A DNA stretch of 64,000 nt from Anas platyrhynchos (lineage: Eukaryota > Chordata > Aves > Anseriformes > Anatidae), in NCBI RefSeq assembly GCF_047663525.1, contig NC_092602.1:7871501-7935500 (forward strand), in the 5' to 3' direction. A model generated the notes under the pieces. It worked only from the letters and a program-made list of their open reading frames with translations, did not search any database and was not told the DNA's origin. The position numbers and the translations under genes are program-made. Below are positions 45,801-58,000 of the stretch, piece after piece (positions within the stretch are counted from its first letter, which is position 1; each line of letters begins with the position of its first letter).

Positions 45801-48800
45801 TTCGTTGTGGTTCTTTCTAGCATTGCAGCTTCAGGAGATGGCTTTCCCTGATGAGTCCATGAGTGGTATTGATCTCCAATAACAAGCAGCTATGTGGTGT
45901 GCAGCCAGTAAAAGGCGCTTAGCTAACTTTGGGCTCCCTTTCAATAATCCTCTGACATTCCTGTGACCTTAGAGAGCAGCAGCAGTGCCCATGAGCTCGA
46001 GCAATCCTTCAATTTCAGTCAAATGCCCCTCTTCGAAATAAAGACAAACAGCTGTCATGGCTCATACAGTCACACTGAGTTTTTCAGTAGCCCTCTGCAT
46101 TGGCATAAGACCATGAGCTCAATACAATGTCTAAATGAAGTCATTTGCAGTTTTCTAATCTCTCTTCTGTCCATTCCTCCTTTAGAGTACTTTGCACCTT
46201 GCAACCACCTTTGGAAAGAACACATAGCATTGCTTCAGCCCACTCAGATGAAATACGCTCCCTGCTCTTGGAAGGAAACAAGCAGCCGTGTACCTCTGTG
46301 AGGCATCGTGTCACAACAGTTGAGGGCAGGAAGCAGAAAATGGCCAACAACCCCCCTGTATTCTGCTGAAATAACAGGAAAAAAAAAAAAAAAAAGAGGA
46401 GTGTAGGTAGTTTGTGAGCAGCTGCACTGAGATCTAGCCAGAGTGCTCATCTGGGATACGCAGTTTGGTCCTTCTGAAGGTGCTGTCAGGTCCCTGCTCA
46501 GAACAGAAACGGGGCAGACCTCAGTTTTATGGTGCTGTATCTTGTCTATTGCTGCAGGACTGGATTGGAGTATGGGGTTGGTATGGTTCCTAGGGCTCTG
46601 CCCACCCACTAGTCAGCCACACCTACAGCACCGCAGCGTGCCAGCGGGTGCTGAGCCCCTGCCCCTTTTTCCTTTGGAAGAGGTGAGAGACCCAGGGCAG
46701 CACCAGCTGCCCTGACAGAGAGCGATTCACAGTTCTTGTACGTCTGAACGAAGGGAAGGGACCCTCTGAGGTTGGTTTTAAATCCTCTTCATACTGCATA
46801 TACCTGGCAAACTGCTCTAGCAACTTGTGGGCTGTCAAGCTGCTGCTTGTCCTTTTGTAGCCCATTTAAAAGCAGAAAATACCCCCAGCACGTAGTGCTC
46901 CTCTGCACATCTCCTGTTGGGTCAGTGCAAAATGCGAGTACCAGATCTGCGTGGAAGGTGTCAGGAGGTGGCACGTTCCCATCTCTTTTCATCAAACACG
47001 GAATAAAGCTAGCTAATTACAGACAAAGCTGTGCGAAACGGAAGCTGGCTCTTCAGGGTTTGTTACCTTGAGAGGGACGGAAAGCATCCTTGTTTTTTTA
47101 ATAACCTTTCTGTTGTTTGGGACTGAATATGATCCAATTGCTCTAATGGAGGAGAATATTATGCACAGCATGAGTCAGCAACACTTTCTTTCTGGAACAG
47201 CTGACAGCAAAGAAAGTTCCCAAACTCTCTGCAGAAATATTCCTCCTCCCAGCTGAGGGGATGGGCTGCATCTGCCAGTGCTTGCTGGTGCCTCCGCTTG
47301 AGACGGACCTGTCCTTGCCTGATGGCAGCGTGGAACCATCCCAGGTTCACCCGAGGTTAGATAACACAACTCAGGATGCAGGAAAAGCACTCGGGAGCCT
47401 GACACAGACGAAGGGGAAGCCAGGCACAGAGGTTTGCAGTGCCGGTGCCTGTTCCAGTGGCTGGGAGCTTTGAAGCAAGGCCCTTAACAGCACTGGCAGA
47501 GGAAGGATGTTAATAAATCCAAATGCTAAGGCTCATCTGAGGTCATCTGGTAAACAAGACAGGGCTGTTTTTTGTAAAACACAGATCTATAGGCATCAGC
47601 TGAAGGCTGGCTGGGAGCAGATTTGAAAGCTAATAAGCAGTATGTGCACTCTCTGCTCCGGCATAGAAAAAATAGATGAAAAATTCTTAGCCTGCTAGGG
47701 GAAATTAAATAAGGCAGCGTATTTTAGGATACTAAATCTTCCAAGCATGCAGCGAGTTCTTGGGGAAAACTGTGGATTTCAATGAAGAGATGCTAGGAAT
47801 GCTGTGCCATGTGCTCTCCTCAGACATTACCCCACCCCCAGGTGCTGAGGGTGCCCTTTGCAGTGCTGTGTTACGAGCAATGACCTGATCTGATGTTCCA
47901 GCAAGTGAAGGTCCATGTGCTGAAACGGGCCTGGCATCCGAGCAGTCTTCCTGTACAGCTCTGTACTTCCACGGGAAATGTTTGCCAAGCAAACCTGCAG
48001 TCCCACATTTTGGCTTGATTTTTGTCCTTTCTGTTGGAGCGGTCGGGTATTTGCTGTCACTGGATGAAGTCTGTTACAGCTACCAAGTGATTAGCCGTGC
48101 TGGGGTCCAACCCTTTCCTATGGAATAAATATTCGAACCCGTGGTGCCAGCCTGAACAAAGCACTGCTGCTTTTTAAAGAATCCAAGCACATGAAGCCAC
48201 CTAAATCACTCCCTGGCAATGCCAAGCCATCCAGCCTCCTCCCTGCTCCTCGCCCAGGTCAGTCCATGTGCCAGGCTCCTTGCCTGGGAGCTGAGCTCAC
48301 CCTGTGCCAAACTGCATCCGCGAAGGTCTCTGCTCTCCTCTGTGGGTTTCAGGGAAAAGGGGGGGATGCAGGCACAACGGCAAGGCGTGCATTTCGCAAA
48401 ATTCCTCCTGATTTTTAGAAAGTTTACAACAGAGCCCCAGGCCTTAAAAGAACAGTGTGATTGCCACAAAGAACAGTGTGGGAAAGCCGGTATACATGCA
48501 TGTGCAGCCCTCCCACACGCACCCTGACTACCCCAGATATAGGCATGCCCACAGATCAGCACCTACACACAAATGCTTTTGACACACTTATTCTCAGCAT
48601 CCTGTTCTCTTACAGCAGCCTCGTTTGGAGGAAGGGAGAAAATGTGCTCCTTCTAACCTAATCTTCGAATGACCTCTCCACCAACCCCACTCCCCTGCAT
48701 CTCTCTAAGCTGCCCTTGGTGGCGATGAACAAGATCCCAATGTCCAAGTGATTTTCCTCCTGGAAGGTCAGCAGGGTCTGCCTGCTAGATTGCGATGTGC

Positions 48801-51800
48801 TGCCCGATTGCTCTTAAGGGATTCAGGGTAAATAAGGGGATAAAGAAACTGTTCACGGCCACATCTCTCAGGCCTGCTGCGGCTCTGCCAGCGCTCCTGC
48901 AGAGCCTGAGGGCTGCGAACCTGGTGCGAGTGGGCTCCCACCCATTGCCTCTTCCTTCCCTTCCCGGATTGTGAACTCCCTCCCGAACCTGGCAGCCGAT
49001 TCCAGCGCTCTCTCTCTGCCCTGCGCATTTTCTGCGACTGCTGCAACTGCAGGGAAGAGAAGTAGGAGAGCAGGGAAACGCGGCAGTGTGCCGTGCTGGC
49101 TGGCTCCCGACGCCCCGTGCAAGCTCCTGGTTAGGGGTGACCACCTCAACTCCTGCTGAGGGGCACTGAGAGCCCTGCCAGATGTGTTCCCTGCCTGTCC
49201 TTTACAGCCCCCTGGCATTTTGGAGCTGCGATGGATTTTCGAGACGGGCACTTCTCAGTTGCAGGGCGTTCCTGGCCTCCGCGCTGCCTGCCAAGGGGAG
49301 ATTTATGCTCGGCAGGGAGGTGATGCTCTCTCTCCTCTCCGCTCCGGAATTGGAGTCATTTGTCTCGGGAGGGAGCCCAGGCGCCTCGCTCGCTGTATGG
49401 CAGCTTCTGCTCAAGGGAGACAAGCACTTCGTCAATAAACAAGGAGCCTGGGGAATGGCTCCAGCTGACAGAGGACATTATTAACGACCAGCACTTCGGC
49501 CAAGGGTAGATCAGCCTCCTCCCATGAGCTGCTTTAAGAAGGGAAAGAGAAATAGAGCCAAAGATGGCAGCCTCGGGAGGAGCTGGGAGTTTTGGCATCC
49601 TCCTGCTGCAGGGGCCCTGGGCTGTGCCTACCCCAAGGGCTGACCGTGTATTTCCCCTCCGTCAGGGAGCCTCCAACCGTGACAAGAGGTGGTAGGGCCA
49701 GTTTAGGAAAGGTTTCCTTCCCAGCCCCATGGGTGTGCTCCGATACGGAGACCTTCCAGGCCAGAGTTTCCCCATCCCCTCTGTCCCCCGGTCCATTTGC
49801 TCCGGGTAGAACGGGCATCTTCCAGTGCCTGCTACCACAGCTTCTCACTTTGGGGGAACTGTGGGACTTCGTGCAGCTCCTCCCAGCCCGTGCGGTGAGG
49901 AAGGCACTGAGCAGATCTGAGAGAAGAGAAGAGGAGAGGAGAGGAGGCTGTTCCACTGCTTGCACTCCTGGAAAGTGGCTGCTACGAGGAAGAGCAAGAA
50001 ACACTACCCCACATCGCCATGCGCTTCTGGCTGTGTCTGGAACTGGAGAAGCTCTTGACTCTTGTCATGGTTGGCCTCCTAAACTAATCTCCTCAGGTGG
50101 AAGAAGCCTCCAGGCTCTAAAGCAGCTGTTGGTTCACCTTACAGTCATGCTTAGTTTGCCACAGCACCATCTGGGTGGAAGCAGAGAAAGCCCTGCTTTG
50201 TTGTGGTACAGACAGTTCATCTTCTCTGTACACGGGCAGGTGTAGGATCAGTGCCAGCTTGGCCTTCGCATCCCTTGCAGGAGGTAGCTCCTCATGCCGT
50301 GGCTTCTTACCTCCCTGAGCTGCTGCCACGGTGGTGGCTTTGTGGCTGGGGATGCATTCCCTGCCCTGGTCAGGTCCTGTTGCCCAGGCTGATGGTGAGT
50401 TTTTACACGATTTAAATCTCCTTTCAGACCAAATGCTCTTACGTGCAGCCTGAGAACAGAGGAAGTACTGGGGACTCATCCCCTTTCTTTCAGAAATGAT
50501 TCAGCAGGCCTGAAGCTCAGAATTCGGAGCTGGGGCTGGGCTTAGGAGCCCCTTGTTTATCCCCGGACTCAGGTGGTTGGGTCTGATGCCCAAATTCTTG
50601 CTTTCACATTACCCAGCCTGGGGCTGTTTGGATTTAGGATTCGGGGGCAAGCCCGTCTTTGGCAGACTTGTACAGGAAAACCTCCGGTTGGTTTCTACTT
50701 GCAGAAAGGTGGAAAAAAACTTTAAGACTGGCTCAAGGTCTCTCCCTTGTGGTTAAAAATTTCTGTCCTGGGGTTGAGAGCATTGCAGGGACCCTGCACT
50801 GCTGCCTCCGGGCTTGCTTCCACTGTGGCAGGAAAAGAATGAGGGACTTGCAGGTCTGCTAGTCTTTATAAGCTGAAACAGGTCCCACCCAGCTAAATGG
50901 TCCCTTTCTGCTCCAAAACGAGCTCTGGACTCTGCCCCAAGCCCCTAAGTGGATTGCCTTCTGGCCAGCCTTGCTCTCTGGTGATTGAAAAGCGGAGAGG
51001 AGGTAGGAGGGGGGTGGGCAGGGCTGCAGCGTTCAGAGGCTGTGTGGACCCAAACTAGCTGGATTCACTGAACTCATCACTAAAATCACTTCTTGCGGTG
51101 CCTCTCTGTTTTAATTCTCCCTGAATCAGCTCTCTCCCATGAGTGAAACAATCTTGCCTGCAGATTGAGGGGGGTGGGAGGGATTTGAACATTAATCTGA
51201 TGTAGATTATACATCCGCCTCCCTCTCTCTCCCCTTCTCACTCCCTCTCTCTCCCTCTTTCTGTCTGTTTCTCTCCCCTCCCTCTCCTTCCTGCTTCATC
51301 TCTTCAAGAAAGTGAACATAAAGTAAAAACACGGAGAGAGAGAGGCAGAGAGAGAAAAAGCTCCCCGAAGAGGGAAGCCCCAGCAGCCAGTAGCTGTTTG
51401 GATTTGCCTGGCGCTGCCTTTCTTGCTTTGCTCCCAAGGAATACCTTTAATGGGATCATTTGCTTCAGTTCCTTTATAACCAAGTTCACCGGAAAGGCAG
51501 ACTCAACATATTATGGGCAACTGTGTGAAGTCTCCACTGAGAAACCTCTCAAAAAAGGTATGTTCCCTAAATCAAAGTGAATTGTGCTTTTCCAGCCCTG
51601 CTTCTTGGGACGGGCGACGTTGTGGGCAGACGGGCAAGGGAGGTGGGAGAGCCGCAGCGGTGCGTGCGAGGGGCTCAGCTCTCTTCACAAGTCTTTTTTG
51701 TAAGAGCTGCTCGTGCAAGGGCAGCCACTAGAGCCCGGGATGCTGAACGCCACCACGTGTGTGTAAATAAACGCGCGTATATATCAGCAGGCGTGTGTCC

Positions 51801-52011
51801 TGCTCCGTGGGTGCGTGCCCACTGCGTCCATGCACGCTTGTGCTCGTTGATGTGCTCGATACACTGGCACACGTCGTCTGTGCAGGCAGCTTCAGGTATG
51901 TGCATACACGTGAGCTTGTGTACGGGTGTGCATGTGCTTCACTCGAGGGTGTCTGCACGAGCCCAGCTGCGTGTGTCATTTCTGCAGGGACATGTTCCTG
52001 TGCACAAGTGG

Positions 52012-52050
<39 letters not shown>

Positions 52051-55000
52051 CCTGCTGGTGTAACAACACGCACACCTCAGGATCCGAGCTGTGCAAGGTG
52101 TCTGCAGCTGTCTGTGCCTCTCCACACCCATCCGGAGGGCTGTGAGCAGGCGCGTGGTGCTCGCCGTGTGCTTCACACACTTCTCCCCGCTTGCACACGC
52201 GTGGTCCGGGTGCTGGGGTGCGTCTTCGCAGCAGTCTGCATGTGGCTTTGTGTACTCCCATCCTTCTGTACGCACACATCTCGTCTGGATGTATGCACTC
52301 GGGCACAGCAGCATGTTCTGTGACCTGTCTGGCCGTACCCTGTGAGGGGACATGCCAGGCCTACCCCCTGTGTGCATCCCTCGCGTGTGTGTGTGTGTGT
52401 GTGCATCCAGCGCGTGCCCGGCAGCACGGCCCATGTGCACGGGGGCCTGGGCCCGGCCCTGCTCCGTGTCTGTGAGGCTGCAGTCCCCAGACTGCTGAGG
52501 TTTTTAAAAACAACCCCAGGACTGATCAGATTCAGGAACCGTCCTGCTGCCAGGGACAGGCGGGAACGATTCGCCCCAGTACCGTTTCCTGCCTGGCTGA
52601 GGGAGGTGCAGCAGCACCGTGTACCTGTCAGCCCCACGGATCTCACTTGGCACTGCTGAAAATCTGATAACTCAGCAGAAAGCTGCTCGATTCACTCCTC
52701 GGGAATGATGAAGTTTCGCTGAGCATCCCCAGCACAGCGACGGAGAGCTGGCTCTGGGGAGACCCTGCTGGCAGTGAAGGCGCTGCCATGGGGCTGAGCC
52801 ACCAGGAGGCCTTGCCCTCAGGAAAATCTGCTGTGGAGAGGGTGTCCTAGCAGGGAGTTTCTTCTGGCCTCAGATTTACCTCGTAAACAGTTTCCTTGTT
52901 ATTTTGGCTCATATTAACAAGGCTCGGTGCTGCTGCAGGAGTGCTGGGATAGATGAGGAGAGAATTCATCATCGAGCAGTTGGACAGTGCCGAGACCAGT
53001 CCTGTGTCAGGGTGACCCCCAGGAAGGGGCAGGAGTAGCTGAGGTTTACCCAAACATCACAGGTTAAAAAAAACAATTTGGCTATTCCTAGGTCGCCTCC
53101 AACTTGCAATAAAAGGAGTTGGCTGCAGCTGTGCTCAGCACGATCAAGGAGATTGCAATTAAAGCCTGAAATGTGGCCAGGCTGCTTGAATCGCAATGGA
53201 CTGAAGAAGTTGTAAACTCTGTGTGGTCAGTCTTTTTTAGGTAATTTATGCTTTCATTCCTAAAAACTGCTTCAGAAGATGCACTTTGTGCCTCGTTAGA
53301 AGGCCTGGGCTGGCAGGACTAGAGAGAGGAAGTTGCAGAGCTGAACTAGAGGATTTCTCCAACTCCGGTCTAGCCTCGGGCACCACTCCTGTGGGGCTGT
53401 GCTGACCTCTGGATCACAACACGTGTGGCTATGGGGATACTTCAGCCTTACACCACACAGCTTCACGTGGCTGCTTTGTGACCCTGGTCTTTTTTTTCCC
53501 AGATTTTACCTGGGGCAAGCTCAGAGGAAACTCAGTGAGGAGGACGAGGAGCTGGGCCCTGGGTGGTACCAAGTTACACAGGGAGGAAGCGCTCGCTCTC
53601 TGCCTGCTGCTCGTCCCTGTCCTCACCCCATCCCTGCCTCCCCAAAGCTCCTCTGAGCGTGAATGTCCTGGGGCTGAGGAGCTGCTCGCTGCTGAGCCAG
53701 AAGGGCAGGCACAGCTTTCCTCCTGCTCTCATCTCCGCCGTGTGGCCCTGCCGCAGCGAGTGGGAGCAGGGTTGAGGTGATGAGGGGCACGGCTCGGCAA
53801 TGTGAAGGCCTTTTGCACCTGATGCCCATTCCCCAGGGAGCTTGGCGGATGGACATTGCCTGCTTATGGTTTCCTTGAGTTTTGCTGAAGTGGTGAGGAG
53901 GGGCTGTAGGCGACGTGGGGGTGGGAGCTGAACCTGGCTGATGGGAGATGTGATCCCTCCAATGCGTGATTTCAACCGGGAGGTTGGGAACCACTTCCAG
54001 GCACTGGCTGGCCCGGCCAGGGGCTGGTTCCTTGCCTGTCCAGGTGACAACGCTTGGTCCTTTTCCCCCAGTGCTGGCTGCTGGCAGCTTCGCTTTCCCC
54101 CGGTGCCCCTGGTGGCCAGCCTTGGTGGCCTTTCCCTCGAAGAGGCCCTCCAAGATCTGGCCTGACCCAGCCAGGCATGGTAGTGCCCCTTTGCTCCTGC
54201 AAGAGACGGAGAAAGCCTGAGCTCCCCTGTCCTTTCCTTGTGTTTCTGCACTGTGCATGCCGCTCTTTCCCCTGTAGCAGGCACCTGGCATTGCTCTGCC
54301 TTGTACCCGTATCGCAGCTCCCTTCCCGGCTCTGTCTGGATAAAGGAGGAGTGTGGTGGGGGACATTTTTGGGGGTGCTTGCAGGAGAAACCTGGAGGCT
54401 GCTGGGCAGAGGGAGCATCGCCTGCCGTAAATCCTGCCTGGAGCTGCAGGGCAGGGAGCCCCCGTCGGGCTCTCAGTAAGGCAGCCACCTTCTGTGGCTC
54501 TGGGCAGCTGTTTGATCGAGCTGGTGATCTTTATCCACGCAGAAAAATAACGGGATGACCGTGCTCTGGTGCTGCCGTGTGGCTAGGTAAGAAATTGCCT
54601 GGAAAGGTCAGCAGGCAAGGATTAGGTGGAGGCTATGGGACCTTTAAGCTTTTGTGTCTCTTTGCTGGAATTCAATGCAGAACTGATGTGGGCTATTTTC
54701 AGTGAGTCACATTATTTGGTATATTAAACTCAAAAATGTGCCAAGCAAAAAAAAGCTGGTAATTTTTGCAAATACTTTGCACTGATGTCATGAAGCTATG
54801 CAGTTCAACACAGATGCCCTGACATTTAGCTGAGCTAGTAATATGCCATTTGCGGACGGATGCTCATCTCTCAGGTTTTTAAGGACAAGTGTCCGATGTG
54901 TCACGCTTAATCAGAGACAGATTTCCTCCTCAGCTACGACTGCGACAAAAGTGCTTTTCTGCTCCATCATTTTCTTTCTTCGTGGCTTGCTTTTTGGGTT

Positions 55001-58000
55001 GTGTTTGTTTTGGTGCTTGATATCCACATGACGTTATACACGAGCAGATTGGGGTAAGGCTGGCTGAAATGCAGACTGTGTGCACAAGGTAATAGCACAT
55101 GGCAGGCACAGCGAGGAGATGCGATAGGTTTGGACAAGTGTGCCTGGGGTGTGCCTGCGCGTCTGGTGCTTTAGCCTGAAAAAGCACCTCAGGCTTTAAG
55201 GAAAGAGTTAATAAAGGAGCCGATGACAATTGACAGAGCTTCTCTGATCACCCCTGGGAACACCGGCTGTAAAAGTAGAATCGTTCCTGAAGAGGAATCT
55301 GATGCATGATTAATGTTTATTCTATAAAACCAAGGGTCCTGTGGGTTGTGCTGGCTTTTTATAGCTGCATGGGAATATCAGGATAAGACTTTTCTTGCAG
55401 AGCCAGGGAAATGCATTTCTATAAAAGGAAAGCAGTGCCTCCTTATAAAATCCAGTGCTGGAGCGCGTTCTGGAGCCCCAGCTTAGCAAGCCGTGTGCAC
55501 TCACAGAAACGTGCAAAGGCAAACAGACCCAACCGTGCTCGTGCCTGACCTCCGCCCCGAACCGCAAGCGATTTAGGAGAGGGCAGCGCGCTGAGTGCCC
55601 GAGACCCCGAGGACACAGTTAGTTCCAGCGGAGCACGATGCGTGCCGCAGCTGGCAGAGCCACCCCATGCTGCCAGCGGCCTCGTGGTAGCGTCACCCAG
55701 CCGTGCTGCTGTCATGCAGCCTGGAGCCCAACGCGCTGCCTCTGCACAGCCTCAGTCTCGCCTCCCGGGGAGGCTCCAGCCGCTGTGGCCATCGGCAGCG
55801 TGGCCCCGGGCACGCGTACGGTGCCGTGGGGCACACTCGCTCGAGGAATCCTGAACTGCGGGGCTGGTAGCGGGAGCGCGGCCCTTTGGGCTGTTTCTGG
55901 GTAGACGTGAGCAGCTCGTGGAGGGTTTGATGTCGGTTCAAAGCGAAATTCCCCGGGCTGGCCGTACTTCTGTCGGCTTTTGAAAGTGAACTCCCGGATT
56001 TACGGCTTCCACACAAAGCGTAAGAGGTCGGCGGGGGGGACGCGGCGTGAAGCAGATGAAGGAAATTTAGCAATAATGGCTCTGCGAGGCGGTTCAGTAA
56101 AACTTCAGAGGCGAGGCTGGGCGAGACGGGGAGGTAACATCCTCTGTTGTGTTGTTTGCTTGCTGCTGGTTGGCTGGGAAGATCCGCCATGAGGAGAAGA
56201 CGTGCTATAAGGCTGTCCAGACGAGCGAAGAGGGGCCGTCGGCCTGCGAGTACCAGGGTCCGCTCATGGTGCTGGCCCAGAACTGCGCCGTCATGCACAA
56301 CCTGCTGGGGCCAGCATGCATCTTCCTGAGGAAGGGCTTCGCAGAAAACAGGCAGCCTGTACGTAAGTTACACCCAGCCGGGCGAGACACGCACAAAGCC
56401 GTGTGGACGCGAGCCGGGGACGCGGAGCTGCCCGCGTGCTCCCTGTGCGTGGAGCTCCGTAACCCCCAGCCCTGGGTCCTGGAGCATCCCGGCTCCAGCT
56501 AACGCAGTCACAGGCAAAGGTCAAAGCTGAAGCATGTGCAGAGAGGTCCCTTTGCCTGAACGGCAAGAAAGGATGATTTAAACAAAAAAAAATGCAGCTA
56601 TGGAAGATAGATCCAAGCCTACACTCGAGTAGATGTAGTCACATGGATTCAGGAGAAGGACTTAAGACCCCGGGACTTGTATAATCAGATGGACTCTGGA
56701 GGAGTCCAGTGTTCAAAGCTGTTATTCCAACAAGACATTCACATCTCATTCCCAGAGGCTCAAATTAGCATTTAGGGCCTAAGTAGCCACTTAGATGCAA
56801 ATCAGAGTATCCATATTGGGAACAAGCTGTCCCACAGAGATGCCCGTATTTGTTACTGTTCCTGTCAGCTCCCAGCGAGCATGCTAATACAAGCAGAAAT
56901 GAGCATGCATCTGCCTCCTCACAGAAGCCCAAATGCAGTCTCTTGTACGCTTTCATGCACAGCCTGACACTGCAGCCATCCTAGCCAAATAAATCAAAGA
57001 ACATCAGTCTGGCCTCGTATTTGCAAATAGTGCCAGGCTACCAAATGCTATTGTCCCTGCACACACGGATAAACAGAGAACCACGTCTGTCCACCCCGTC
57101 ACACCTCCTTGTAACTGTGCTCATATGCTTCTGATGTAAATGTTTATATATAAGCAAAGAAAGTAGGTATTTTCATGTGAATTCAGTATCTTTATAAGCA
57201 GTAGAGCGTATTTTCTGCACATATACATTAGATTTCTACAGTAACATGAATGTAAAGACATACGCAAAGGAATCATTGACACACGTTTTCTGGATATGCG
57301 TAAGTGGACATGTGTTGTTTTACATTAATCCAGTGCACTCCATATCCTCTGGTGAAACAAAGCTCACCCCAGTTTCCTGACAGTCAGGGCTTTCTCGCCC
57401 CTATAAGAAATGTCTCATATCCCTCTGCATGGGCACGGTTATCTGCAGCTGTAGGAGACACCTAGAGCTTGATTTCTGAAACCTCATCTTCAGCCATCAA
57501 CCTAAAAAAGATCCGTCAGTCATTATTGATCACAGGGCCTTTGTTCTTGTTAACCTTCAGCCGCTAAGTGATCACACATGCCTTGAGCCACTTCACTCAC
57601 CCCCAGGGCATGGTGTTCTCACACCAGTGCACCTACTGGTGCTGGCTCCCCACCACAGGACACGGGCCCAGCTCCCAGTGGAAGGCTCACGCTGACAGAA
57701 TCCATCCCGTTCAGGCCCTGGGAACTCACCGTACCCCAAGGAGTTTCCAAAATGAGATCAGTGATGTCTCTACCCTGGTGTAGCATAAGTGTACCTGATC
57801 AACAGCTTTACTTCTACTGGCTGTAGCGCAGCAAGACTGTGCATAGAGCAGAAATAAGTGAGAGTAAGGCCATGGCGTACCATGACTCTCTGAGGGTCAC
57901 CTCTGCTCATATTTGGGTTCTGAACAGTTTTGTTCCTCTTTCCATATGTTCTCCAAGAGCCTTAGAGTGATTCAGCCCATTTCTTCCCGAGCGCTTTTCC

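Larger units (their letters stand above)
39828..51512 (+). other. CABP1: CABP1 caldendrin intron 1, first part
   Basis: No coding exon is seen. GC-rich and CpG-rich patches occur at about 42500-43450 and 44600-45150, and an 18-base A run lies at 46379-46396. Overlapping open frames in the GC-rich patches are open on both strands and carry no recognisable protein. Confidence 0.65.
51760..52480. repeat. TG/CA-rich alternating purine-pyrimidine region
   Basis: Roughly 700 bases are dominated by gtgt, gcgt, tgca and cacg words. It includes a perfect (GT)18 at 52014-52049 and (GT)9 at 52385-52402. The degenerate flanks suggest an expanded and decayed dinucleotide array. Confidence 0.8.
51558..56181 (+). 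other. CABP1: CABP1 intron after exon 1b
   Basis: No exon is seen. The first 900 bases are rich in alternating TG/CA. A 304-codon minus-strand open frame at 53574-54488 overlaps other long frames on both strands and has no recognisable domain, so I do not call it a gene. Confidence 0.65.

Noticed and set aside
48110-48165. attcgaacccg resembling a tRNA B box
   Set aside because: No A box or cloverleaf could be found around it.
53574-54488. 304-codon minus-strand open frame in a CABP1 intron
   Set aside because: A 247-codon frame on the same strand and plus-strand frames overlap it, which shows low stop density. No domain or splice context is recognisable.
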